Below, in pieces: positions 11,401-21,864 of a DNA stretch of 64,000 bases. Position 1 is the stretch's first letter; each line of letters starts with the position of its first letter. The position numbers were made by a program, and so were the translations under genes. The notes under the pieces were generated by a model, which was not told the origin of the DNA, ran no database searches, and worked only from the letters and a program-made list of their open reading frames with translations. Source of the DNA: Sclerodactyla briareus (lineage: Eukaryota; Echinodermata; Holothuroidea; Dendrochirotida; Sclerodactylidae); the NCBI GenBank assembly GCA_026419785.1, contig JAODTK010005643.1:62001-126000 (forward strand). Direction: 5' to 3'.

Positions 11401-12060
11401 TGTGTGGATTCGGTGTTCAACCCTCTTGCAGTAGCCAATATCTTCATCCGATTCACTGAAGGTGGAAATATGCCTCAGCAAAACCTCATCCAGTCTGTCC
11501 ATCTCTTCTTTGGTTAGAGTGCTCCCAAAACTCCATTGGTCCTTCAATTGCTGCAGGGCATTCACTTGGTTGGCCGAAATTTCTTCAACTCTTATCTCAG
11601 TTCCTGTTTCCCGTACCACATACCTGGGATCCACTGTCACTTTGTGGAGAGCTCCAACTGGGACGTGAGGTTGAAGGTGAATATCTTCCTCAGAGAGGTT
11701 CAGAGCCTGCACTGGAATCGACCCAGGTTTGGTTCACATGACCAGACTTTTCGTATGAACACCACTCCTTCGGAAGGTGTTCCCAGTAGTCATCCTTCTC
11801 TTCGAACATGGCCTCGTAGGACGTCCCCTGATAGGCTGGCTTGACCGTGCATGTAATGTCTGTCATTGACCTTGCTGGAATCAGGATAGGTTTTTTGCCA
11901 CCAACTCTAGCTGTGCTGATCATTGAGTTATCATCCTCACAGGTCACCTCTTGGAGCATGGACAAACACATATGCAGACCCAAGTCTCACTAGATGGCCA
12001 GGGATCTTTAAGTCACCAGGATTGACATGTTGGTGCATATGCTTCAATAGTTGCAACCAA
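11400..12060 (-). pseudogene. pol linker between protease and RT
   Basis: Frames 11690-11983 and 11245-11712 read through this interval with one shift near 11.70 kb. The first has a hydrophilic segment with GGKKPILIPARSM. The second ends in the pre-RT region with MDRLDEVLLRHISTFSESD, then VEHRIHTTDD, which in this group sits just ahead of the RT fingers. No separate enzyme motif is seen. Confidence 0.7.
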
Positions 12061-12445
12061 ATTACAACCAGGAGTTTCCCTCCTCTTTTCTTTCCGCCAA
12101 GGGAGAATTCTCTGGAGGGTCTGCCACAATCAGGAACCCCATGTTGTTGAACTTGCACCCAAAGACTTCCACAGGAAGCTCCACATAACCAGTATATGGC
12201 ATACTGATTCCATTACCCTCATGCGGTGAGACTGAGGAAAGCATGAGTGTCAATCACATCTTCTTTCAGGTACGTACTAAAGAAACTTTTCGTGAGTGTC
12301 GAACTCTGCCCCAGATGTTTGTCAATTAAAAATGATACTTCAATATTGTCAACAGTAGCTTTTATCTTGGAACATACTCCCACAGCATTCCTCATTAGGG
12401 AGCGCTCAGTTGTGGTATTCCTGCTGACCTGCTCGCTCATTGGCA
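12060..12445 (-). pseudogene. Retropepsin-like aspartic protease of pol
   Basis: The frame 12219-12440 reads VDNIEVSFLID and then the active-site triad context is disturbed: the D of LID and a following SGA are in different frames around 12305-12326, so the D-[ST]-G motif is split by an indel. The STLTKSFF region follows. In 12062-12253 the sequence GYVELPVEVFG and NNMGFLIVADPP matches the flap and C-terminal strands of retropepsins. The enzyme would cleave the Gag-Pol precursor. Confidence 0.75.
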
Positions 12446-13479
12446 GCAGGCTCTCCTAGTTTAAAGGAGATGTACTTTCCTGGTTTACCATTTCCTGACT
12501 AGACTGAGTCTTCGTCCTGTCAGCTTTGATGATGCTTAGGTAGGGGCAATCTCTACGAGGTGACCGGTGATGAGCAAATGTAGCATGTCCTCTTCCTCTT
12601 GTCCCTTGGCTTGTCATCTGAGGGAGTTTCACTCTTAGGGAGTCCAGAAACCAGCGCATCAATTTGGGCTTGTTGTTTCTTTATTTGCTCTTCTTGACGT
12701 TTCAAGCATCAAGGATGTCATGGAATGCTCCATAGTGCACGAATTCCTGGTTGACAGACTGGTGGTGGGGTTTAACAGTCGGTTTCGGAGTCCCCATCCA
12801 GGCAATTTCCCCCCTCGGTCCCCCACCTCGAAGTAGGATAATTTCGGACACTCGACATTGAACGTCTGACCTCTCTCTTGAGGGCTTCATCCCTTAACGC
12901 CTCTGCCAGTCGTCCTTTTAAGGTAGTCTCCTTTCCTGCTGTGAGAGATGGCTTCCCCATTTGACAGACAGATTTTTCATACAACTTTACCAGTTTGAGT
13001 GAGCAGGCAAGGACACCTCTTCCTTTGGGTGTAATGATAAAACTGTTCTTGCAGTTGGGTCAGCGAATGGCCATCGCCAAAAAAGCCTTACTTCAGGATC
13101 TTCAAAATCTTGGGTGTGTTCTTAAGCCTTTGCCTAGAACTCATGCCTGGGCATTACCCGCCAGGTGGTCAATAATAAAATCAACCTGCTCTGATGCATC
13201 AAGATGCTGTATGGTGATTTGGCTCTTAATGTCAGCAATCCACTCGTCAACAGTAATGTCACCTGGAGATTTGGGATAACCCCGGAATCGTTCAATCCTC
13301 CGCGTTGTCTTGACATACATCGGTGCACGATCTTTGGTCTTTGCCGATAGTTTTAGACTTGCAAGTTGGTCTTCGAGGTGTCTGATTCTTTCAACCTGTT
13401 CGTCTTTCTCTCCATCAGCATGCTCAGGATTGTCACTACCCACTTCCTTGTGAAGATCTGGGGTACCTGAAACCGCCAT
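12446..13479 (-). pseudogene. gag: Frameshifted gag with zinc knuckle
   Basis: Gag would form the virus-like particle and package element RNA. The likely start is the ATG at 13479-13477, in a favourable context (A at -3, G at +4), beginning MAVSGTPDL. An acidic, heptad-rich stretch follows (EQVERIRHLEDQLASLK), then FRGYPKSPGDITVDEWIADI and VDFIIDHLAGNA, which resemble the gag capsid region of this group. The frame then breaks near 13140 and again several times down to 12770. A CCHC zinc knuckle is recognisable at 12543-12585 (CYIC, then GH, then RDCP), but its parts are in different frames. A basic linker follows toward the protease. Confidence 0.8.
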
Positions 13480-13530
13480 CTTCAATACGCTGACATCAGA
13501 GACACTGGGGATGATAATACGCTGATGTAA

Positions 13531-13547
13531 TCCTGCCGACAACGCCA
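13531..13547 (-). other. Primer-binding site candidate
   Basis: Two bases downstream of the 5' LTR on the minus strand lies TGGCGTTGTCGGCAGGA. Beginning with TGG suits pairing to the CCA end of a tRNA. I cannot assign the tRNA without a search, and a self-priming mechanism is not excluded. Confidence 0.5.
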
Positions 13548-13549
13548 GA

Positions 13550-14430
13550 TGTGACAGGTTCGACCCGCATCCTGAATGAGAAGTCTAAGACAGCGAGTTT
13601 TGTGTTCTGTATCTCTTATCCTGAAAGACATAAAATACGGAAAGCACCTTTAAACAATACGATCACGTGTATGATCATGCAGTCTCATATAGCAGAACAG
13701 CGGCAAACAGTGAAATAATTAATAATGATAATTGTGGAACAATAGGCAACAAAAACAACAACCTAGCACACTGTCAGCAATACATTGGAAACTTGTCTGA
13801 ATCCCAACAAAGGGGAGTAGCCCTTTAAGCTGGAAACAGAACAGTTGCCATAGCAACAGTGCCTGTAACAGTGAATCGCAATAGCACTACCCAAGCCACC
13901 ACACACCTAGGGCATTCTATCCAATGCTAAACCCACACTTATCTTGTTGTTTGCAACCAATATTTCTGAAATGCTCAAGTCACGCTGCCACTATAAAATA
14001 TGAATATGCCACAAAACAATATACTATGACAGCCCTATACTCCAACGCTGCTGTCAACTCCACGTCTGGCTGCACCACTTGAGCAGCAAGCAAATTATTG
14101 ATAGGATACAATCACACATAATATCTGTATGCGCCGTTGAGCCTAATACCTTCATGTAAGGCGAGAATTCACCAGCTCAGTTATCCTAAAATTCAATGAT
14201 TATTCCACATCTGAGCTGGGAAACTAAGTCAGTTCAAATAAATATAACCAAAATCTTACCCCAGCTCTCGTAACATTAAATCATTAAAATCAACTTGAGT
14301 CTTCTATACCAAATCATCGATCGAAAGCAGTTACGGAACCATGACAACGTTTTTACTCGGATCGTACAATCATAGATCACTATGGACGGCCAATGTGACA
14401 TCTACGCAAAACAGACAGAGCCGTCTGTTA
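13550..14430 (-). repeat. 5' LTR of the gypsy element
   Basis: Direct repeat of 6680-7573. It starts TGTGACAG on the plus strand and ends CTGTTA, lacking the terminal CA of the other LTR; ATAA follows. Differences are mainly one-base indels in runs, apart from the segment 13920-14002. Confidence 0.92.
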
Positions 14431-14434
14431 ATAA
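14431..14434. repeat. Target-site duplication ATAA, right
   Basis: Matches 6676-6679 on the other side of the gypsy element. Confidence 0.6.
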
Positions 14435-14594
14435 CAAGAGGGTAATCCCGGCATTGCATGATCTCATCGGCATCCCTGATAAATCAGTCATACCAATCTC
14501 CAAATATTTTGCAAATATCAACAAACTCAATGGCGCATATCAGGCGCGCGTCTGCGAACCGCTTAGCGTCCTAAACTGGTCCCCTTAATTAGGC

Positions 14595-14602
14595 CTCGAG
14601 TC
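14595..14602. repeat. hAT-type 8-bp target duplication, left
   Basis: CTCGAGTC directly before the element start at 14603; an identical octamer follows its right end at 15828-15835. Confidence 0.7.
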
Positions 14603-15827
14603 CAGTGGCGGCGGAAGCCTACAATTTAGGGGGGGGGGGGGGGGGGGGGGGACGCAGACCAAACTTTGATGAATCGATGTGTGTTACTATCTGAGCGAAG
14701 CGCCACCATTGGTTGGCGAGGAGCGTGGACGAAATTTTGGGTTCTACAAACCTCCCAGATGGCCGAAACAACACTTCCTGGGCGTTGTGAGCTATATGTA
14801 CCCATTTATCAAAGGGGTTCATGTCCTGCAAAATGGTAGTTGTTAATAAAATGGATGTATGAAGAATGATAATGCATATCAGATGGGTTTTGGAGAGAGC
14901 AAATTCCCGCTGAGGGAGATCTCGGGGAAGTGAAAATTATTACGTATGATAAGAAGACACCAAAAGTGTTGGTCTTTGAAAACTTACTTATACCTTTTTC
15001 CTCTTTGTGCATAAAGTGTTGTAACGAACAAGGAATCAAGTTTAAAAATATGTTATTGTGTATCGCAAACATATCTGGTAATCAAATTTATAGCAATTTT
15101 ACAGTATACAGTTCGATAAATAAATCATTCTGTTTTTTGTGAATCTTTTTTATATTGAAACGTAGCCTACGTACACCTGAAGCCATCACTGTAAGATAGT
15201 AAATGATAAAGTCATCAAAGACATGTCATTTGGGGTATTCTTTATGTTCATCATAAAGCTGAAAGAAAATGCAAGCATCACTTTTCTATGTTTAATCTAA
15301 GGACTATTTTTTTCTTTTCAACGTCCCACTGTTAGTGTTTGGCCGAGTATTGTTGCCTTGTACAATGACAGCGGTGATTATTGTCCATCTTGAATAATCA
15401 AGTAGGCCTAGTCAAGAGACTAGTATTACAGTCAGTCGGTCATCACTTGTATTTGCCAAAATGCTGACTCGTGATTCCTTCTGGTTCTAGTTTTTTCACA
15501 TTTCTCTACCGGAGGTAATATTTCCCATTCGATTACAGATTTCGCTACAAGTCGCGAATATCCAGACCATGCGGCACGGGTTCTGTACGGCAACCTTTGT
15601 TGACCTTAGAAAGGCTACTATTTTCCATTCATTTGGCCTTTCATATCTATTGTCTATATTCCATCATGTTTCCGCGATCATAATGATAGTATATTGTCGA
15701 TTTGGTGTTAATTATTGCAAATTTCATTTCGTCAAATTTTACGGGGACGACCCCCGCCCTCCGATTTTTGGGGGACGCGTCACCCGACCCCCCTCCCCCC
15801 CCCCCCGCTTGCGCCGCCTATCCTATG
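14603..15827. mobile_element. Non-autonomous hAT-like DNA transposon
   Basis: The left end reads CAGTGGCGGCGGAAGC followed after some bases by a poly-G run. The right end, inverse complemented, reads CATAGGATAGGCGGCGCAAGC preceded internally by a poly-G equivalent. The shared GGCGGCG-AAGC core and CA termini make imperfect terminal inverted repeats. The flanks carry an identical 8-bp duplication, the length typical of the hAT superfamily. The 1.2 kb interior has no transposase-like frame; the longest frames (87 codons or fewer) show no domain. It is presumably mobilised in trans. The TIR mismatch is the main weakness. Confidence 0.62.
14629..14651. repeat. Poly-G tract of 23
   Basis: Uninterrupted G run just inside the left inverted repeat of the hAT-like element; mirrored by a C-rich run at 15789-15806 inside the right end. 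Confidence 0.95.
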
Positions 15828-15835
15828 CTCGAGTC
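15828..15835. repeat. hAT-type 8-bp target duplication, right
   Basis: CTCGAGTC, identical to 14595-14602. Confidence 0.7.
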
Positions 15836-18800
15836 CTCATTGGTATCACCTCTCTCTTTTCGACTTCAAACATCAATTTAAAACCCGCTTCTCGGGTCTC
15901 GTCCGGTATCGGATGCGAACTTTTTGTTCAGCTGATCCTTGGTGAGGTTCAAAATGTTTAATAACATGTTATCTGCTGAAAACGTACTATGGACTCAGAG
16001 GAGGACAAAGTGCGACTGTTTTTTGTGGGGAGTCAATGAGGCAGGGTAATAGGCAGTGTGCCTCAATCACATGTGGGGCCTGTAACTAGGTTCTCCACGC
16101 TCTCCTTTCATTCAAGCGAAGGGGGTCAGTTAGTTCCCTGAATGGCCTATTTCAGGCCTTCTAGTGTCAATCAATGGACACGAGTCGGCCGACAGTGGGG
16201 TTCAATAACAATTCATCTATTCAGGTAGAACTTCATGTATGCCACGGTAGAATCATTCCGCTTATATTTGCCTCAAAACACAATTAACAGCTCCACGATC
16301 CTGGTGGTTCAATTTTCATTCCCTACCTGATAGAGCGAATCTGGATATCACAACAGGACGAAAATATTGTGTTTCATGAATATTAATTGGAAAAAAATAC
16401 AAAATACTAGAGGTACATAAATTACATAAGACAACGGTAATAGATCCCTAAATTTGACTTCCATCCGATAAAACATGACGTGCAATTTTTTTTTTTTCGT
16501 TCATGTAGGCCCACTTGGATAGATTCCCAGGCTTGGTGTGAGAGCAGCCAGCTAGCCCTGCTCAATCATATACCAGCGCATTGATAAGTACTGGAAGTGA
16601 AACATACTTATAAAACTACGTACGAGGGCCTACTTCAACCCATATTTCTCCTCAGCTTTTGCTTTTTACTCCTTTCTGTTGCTTCCAAGGCAGTCTTACC
16701 CAACATATAGGCTGCCTACTACTCGCTATAGACTCGTATACTGTTGCAAAACACAATTACAAACGAGTTCACACAGCCAGCTGTCACATAGGCTAGGAAA
16801 GACCAAATTAGCCATAGCACTATAGCCAATGTCAATACCCACTGAGCTTTCAGCCCCCCCCCCCCCTCCCCCACACACCAAGAATTTGAGTGTTAGGTTC
16901 TATCTGGTGTGATACAATCGCAAATCCTCTTACCATACGAGTCATGTACTCGCATGGACACCGCAGAGGGTGAATTTTTATATATCCATCACAGTATTCT
17001 GATTAGAGCTTCTGTTTTTTGTCTGCGGTGTCTTCTCATAACTGCGCAAAAATGGATCTGCTGAAACTTGTACAACTGGCGTTGGGTGTGTTGGTGGACT
17101 TAGGTTACTGCAACTGCCATGCATGGTTTGTTACGAACACCAAGGAAGTCAGATAGTAGGTAGGCAGGCGGAGGGCGAACAATGAGAAATGAGAGACCCA
17201 CACCAGCAAAATATCGACCAACGAATGGGCGGAAAACTGGGCTAGTTGAATAAGGGGAAAGGCTCAAATCGCCATAATTTTTGCCTAAATACCTGGATTT
17301 AACCACCAGCCGCTGATTTTTGTTTTGGTCGCTCCCCATCATTTCGCTACAACCTGCCGCAGAGCTCCAAAATTCGGGGGAAGAGGGCTGTATCGTCCCA
17401 TACGTCCATGAGTACACCTGTATACAAGGTGAACATGGCTCCAGTGCAACTAACTTCAACAGTCGTAAAAGCCAGCGGCAATTTTCTTCTCATACTGCCA
17501 TTACATATATGGGTGGTAGTCAACATGGTGATACCCAGGACATGCCTCTTCCGGGGGGCAGAATTGAGGAAAAATCATCAGATTTCCTCGGATGTAAAAT
17601 TTTCTGGAACATATATCCAATCTGGAAATGGTTCTATCAGCCTCATACTCGGTTCAGTGCATTTCCTCACCTAGGGTCTTTCAGGCTCGAAAGTTTTCCT
17701 TTGTTTCGCTTCGCGCCACCTAAAATGGCGCTCCGCTTAATAGTGCTGACGCATCCCCGAACTAAATAATATTTCCCCCAAGCCGATTCTCGTTCGTGAA
17801 ATAATGTGAACGACCTCGTTCATTATTCGCCAGTATTACAATTGGCATGAGGAACAATGGCAGTTCGACCTTGAACGTGCATCTAGTTTAACTACAGCCC
17901 CACAACACAAAATTTACCCAATATAACTTGCCCGACTCCGGGTAAAGCCATCCTAAACAAAAAAATCCTTCTCTCCCAAAAACACTAAACACTAAACCCT
18001 TCCATCTGGATGCCCTTCACGTCCCCTCTATCTCTAATCATGTGTTCAGACCAACTATCATCCTGACGTTAACTCGACTGTCAACCTAAAAAGTACCGCA
18101 AATCGCAATTTTCGACCTGTTTCAGCCTACATATCAGCTCTCTTAATCGGGAGATTAAGACGTCCTACGCGTCACTCCAGAGTTATTACTCTACCTCGAC
18201 AACCACTACCTCCATGTCCTCTACATCTTATACCCTCTGTCCGACGTCCTCTACAACATCACCAGATGAACAGACACGCATTCGCTTCGACTTATCACCC
18301 CATCTAATCCCACAATAGAGCACCCTACTAGTACGCACTAACCTCTACCACCCCCCCCACAACCTAGTACGCTATCCTCCTTACACCTATTGCACACTAC
18401 ACCCCTGTCAAAGTACATCCTTGTCTGTGGTTCACCCCCTACCTCCTCATCGTCAACTGGCAACGCTCGCTCCAACTGACCCCCTGAACTACCTCATCAA
18501 CAAAGAACTGATGGAATTAGCAGTTACAAGCCTTGTGATCCCCTGTCTTTATAACGCCTTGACCTACCACAGCACCTCTCCTATACACCATTGATGTTCA
18601 CACGGCCCTTCGGTTCCAACTCAGCCAATCTAATACATTTCCGACACCTATATATGAACCCATCCTTCCTATCCTCTCCCTTTCGTCATCTGTGTCAGTG
18701 TTAAGACCATCCACGTCATACTGTATATCGCTTGACCTCATATGAGGAGTGGCACGGATTTCCACGAGGGGGGTCCGAGTTCCCAGACGGGGGTCCAAGT

Positions 18801-19344
18801 TCCCCGACGAGCCTCACCCCACCCCCTAGGTCAAAACCTGCATATTTTATGTTTTTCAATTTTTGAACTTTTTCCTCGGATAAAAAAAAAATGAATAGAT
18901 GAAACACACATTGTGAAAGGCATTGTTTACTCAGTCTCTCAGTGGCATCCCAATCGATCCAGGCGCTCTCAGTAAAATGCCGAGATCAAATGCCTAAGAA
19001 CTGGAAGTATTTGCGTCGTGAGAGCACACCAATTAACACAAAGGCAAAACAGTGGTTTACGGCAGGACGACTAGAACCGTAAATGTGATATAGGTGATCA
19101 GATTATACTATTGCAAAAATTGCACACGCCACCTCACACATCAATTATTTTAAACCTTCCATGACACATTTGCGCAAGCAATAGTTCAATTCCTTCAGTT
19201 GTAACTAAATGCCATGTAATGATATTCTTGGCATAACTGCATGTTCACATGAAACCCTTTATAGTCTCCACATATGGTTTAGCGTTTCGCCAGATCAGTA
19301 AGGGAGTAGGAATGTATCCTACCCCCCATATAGTCACTGACAAG
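15836..19344. other. 3.5 kb without recognised gene; C/T-rich tract
   Basis: No domain similarity seen on either strand. A 119-codon minus frame (17100-17459) and a 149-codon plus frame (17320-17769) overlap each other and look unconstrained. From about 17,900 to 18,720 the plus strand is strongly C, T and A rich and G poor, an unusual strand asymmetry. A C run lies near 16,854-16,867. The words around 'aaaatggcgctccgctta' near 17,723 recur in part at 21,500, which hints at another dispersed repeat. Confidence 0.4.
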
Positions 19345-19490
19345 CAGTGGCGTATCGAGAGATTTGCCTCGGGGGGCGGGGTGAGGTCGGTAAGTACCAT
19401 CTCTATATAGCCTCACCCCCCTATTGGTAAATACATGCGATTTATGGGGCCCATAGGCACATGCTGTTGCATATTTCATGAACAACAGCT
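19345..19490. mobile_element. MITE fragment, CAGTGGCGTATCGAGAG end
   Basis: The terminal sequence CAGTGGCGTATCGAGAGATT plus a G-rich run matches, in inverse orientation, the right end of the element at 58857-59103. The interior words around 'ggggcccata' and 'cacatgctgt' are shared too. The second terminus is missing, possibly lost before A2 begins at 19524. Confidence 0.5.
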
Positions 19491-19523
19491 GCACGTCTGC
19501 TGAACAGTGAAGAGAGTTGTTTT

Positions 19524-20399
19524 CGTCTCACCTGAATGAAATTCGGATCGAGACTAGTGGTCCTATGGCGTTTGTGTATGTTGATGTGTGTGTCTGTGTT
19601 CGTGGTTCACCCTTCACTCGTTAGCAGGATATCTTTCGAAGGGTAATTGCAATTGCGACAAACTTCAGGGTAGCATCGGGTAATTAGCCTATTTCTGTAA
19701 TTTATCTTTGTGTTTAGGCTCGTTAGCAATTATTACGGATGAACCGTAGGTGCTATGGCGACTTGGTTTAGCACATAAATGCGGGATTAAGGTAGATGAA
19801 CGAGTTAGATTTTCAGCGTAGAATATAGTAATTAAGCCGTCTAATTTGCATAATTTATGCGAAATTCAAAAGTTTTGTCGGATTCACGAAACTTGGTGCA
19901 GATGGTCTAACCTCAGTACAAAAAACTTTTTAACAAAGATTCGTGTCAATGGTGTCATTTCAACGTACCTAATTTGCATAATTCCTGCGAAATCTTCAAG
20001 TTGCTCGGATTTCTATAAAACCTGGTGGTATGGCTTACCTTGAGTTCCATTTTTTTTTATCATGGATTCAGGGTCACTGGAGGTCCATTCAACATGTCCT
20101 AATTTGTCATAATTTTCGTCATTTCAAAGTTTGCTGGATTTTCGTGAAACTTGGTAATTCCTAAATTTGCATAATTCAGGCATTTTTAAGGCACAATTTC
20201 ATCACTCTTTAGTAGACATTGTCAATAATCAGTCCTTTCGGCATTTGAAATTGGTCACTGATTAGTAGGCTGTTTCTGTTAAATGCTAATACCGAGATCT
20301 TAAAGCGACACGTGGAATGCTTGTAATTGTTTTCATGGTGATTGATAGAAATAAACACTGATTGCGCAACCAGGCGAGACACTGGAGGCGATCGCCTTG
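19524..20399 (+). mobile_element. Family A copy A2, short
   Basis: Begins in a T run with CGTCTCACCTGAATGAAATT, one base off the family-A 5' motif. Ends with CAGGCGAGAC (20371-20380), the palindrome GGCGATCGCC and CTTG (20396-20399). At 0.88 kb it lacks much of the interior seen in A1, A3 and A5, including the poly-G segment. No coding capacity. Confidence 0.65.
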
Positions 20400-20572
20400 T
20401 TTAGTTAGAGTCACATTGGGTGATGCACCCCCCGTAAGTCCGACCCACTGCTGGATAGTCAATGAGAGGGTTTAGGTTTCCGTTCCTATCAGCAAGCATC
20501 TGTACAGTAATTAAAGAGAACGCATTCTTCACGTGAATTGAATTGTCATATAAACCTAACAACCTAGTGTAG

Positions 20573-21590
20573 CATGGCCAACGTCAACAGGTGGGGGACG
20601 GGGGGAACTGCGGGGGGAATGTCCCCCACTTTCAAAAGTGGGGGGGGGGAGAGAATCACTATCGTTGTCCCCCCCCCCTTTCCCGAGACCGAATAAAAGA
20701 GAAGGAACATGCCCAATTTTGTATCACTCTGAAATGATTCAATTTTTGTCAACCAAAAAAAAATCGGTTAGGAATGTCTAAGCCACTAATCCAGTGCGGA
20801 CCCGTTTTAGGTGGAGGGGATCTGGCCCGACTAGGGCGAAGTGGAAGGGGTTACAATGTTTCATACGGATTACCGAGTTTCGAGTGTTTCGCGCGTAAGG
20901 GCCTTTTCTTCATGGCGTTGAGGCTATAAAATATGCGATGTAATGTTCGAATCATTTCGGTCACCCGATTATTTTCAGAAGCCTGGGGGGCAGAAGTTGC
21001 CCCCTCCCCCATTTTTTTGAGCATGCAAAATTCGGCGAAAAAATTCGTGGAAAAAGGGAAGGAAAAAGCGAAGTGAAAAAAATGGCCTGATTTGTTTTGT
21101 AGCTTTTCGATTAAAAAATGCCCGGAATGCATGCAATGTTTTTGCGGCGTCGCGGCCGCCGCGTAGTTTCACATGGAATGACGTGTACAGATTCGGGTCA
21201 AATTTTCTGCTCAAAAATTGGAGTGGTCCCGTCCGCCTATGGGCTTTTCCCTTCGATCCCACCGGAGGAACGTTTCGGTAGACCCCTGGATCCCACGCAA
21301 CAAAGCCAGAGTAGAAAAGGCAATGAAAAATACTATGTGCGATTACTCGGTAAACCGTCTTCGTATGCCCACAATGACAACTTTTGTCGGTCTTTGACTA
21401 ACAAACGTCCGGGTGATATTGAGCGGGCCAAGTGCCGTTCGTCGCTATGGAGGGTATGGAGAATCGGAAATGTCTTGTTACGCCCGCGCCAACCGCTGGT
21501 GGCGCTCCGCTTAGTTGGTCATTTGCGTTCGATGTGCCCTCCCCCCCCCCCACTTTTCGAAACGCATACTAGGCATACTAGAACTTGCTA
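20573..21590 (+). mobile_element. Dispersed repeat F, copy 1
   Basis: Two blocks match a second copy near the window end: 20573-20830 matches 61788-62035 and 20925-21480 matches 63483-63935. Block one contains a hairpin whose arms are CCCCACTTT and AAAAGTGGGG. In the second copy element B5 lies between the blocks. The class is unknown. Frames on both strands within 20851-21600 show no recognised domain. Confidence 0.6.
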
Positions 21591-21864
21591 TTTCATGTAA
21601 GCGGGGATCATAATGATATAGGAATATGTTGACTAATCTCTGCGAACCCCATCTTCTTAAAACTTTATCATACCCGATGATCTTCTCTTGAATAGGAAGG
21701 TTCGAAATATCGAATGTTACTTTAGGTTTCCTATTATACTAGTCCACTGTGGACGGCGCTTGTCCCTGGTGGTCCATACTCATGCATCGTAATGATTAGT
21801 GTATACATGCCCTCGGTGAATCAACGATGCCATGGGTTATTATTATTCATTGCTTACCCAGTTT

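Larger units (their letters stand above)
8153..12445 (-). pseudogene. pol: Frameshifted pol polyprotein, Ty3/gypsy type
   Basis: This region encodes protease, a linker, reverse transcriptase, RNase H, integrase and a polar tail ending at a stop at 8155-8153 on the minus strand. Conserved blocks appear in the right order but in shifting frames, so no single open frame covers any whole domain set. The encoded enzymes would process the polyprotein, copy element RNA into DNA inside virus-like particles in the cytoplasm, and integrate it. The join between gag and pol lies near 12.45 kb; frame noise prevents deciding between one fused frame and a programmed frameshift. Individual domains are listed separately. 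Confidence 0.88.
6680..14430 (-). mobile_element. Complete Ty3/gypsy-type LTR retrotransposon
   Basis: Two direct ~0.88-0.89 kb LTRs flank a ~6 kb internal region read on the minus strand. Order from 5' to 3' is LTR, primer-site candidate, gag with zinc knuckle, aspartic protease, reverse transcriptase, RNase H, integrase, short tail, purine tract and LTR. Protease-RT-RNase H-integrase is the Ty3/gypsy order; copia elements place integrase before RT. A 4-bp ATAA duplication flanks the element. There is no evidence of an envelope gene: only ~0.6 kb lies between pol and the 3' LTR. All coding parts are broken by frameshifts every few hundred bases, yet each fragment is well conserved, which suggests either a young copy with sequencing indels or a recently dead copy. 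Confidence 0.93.
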
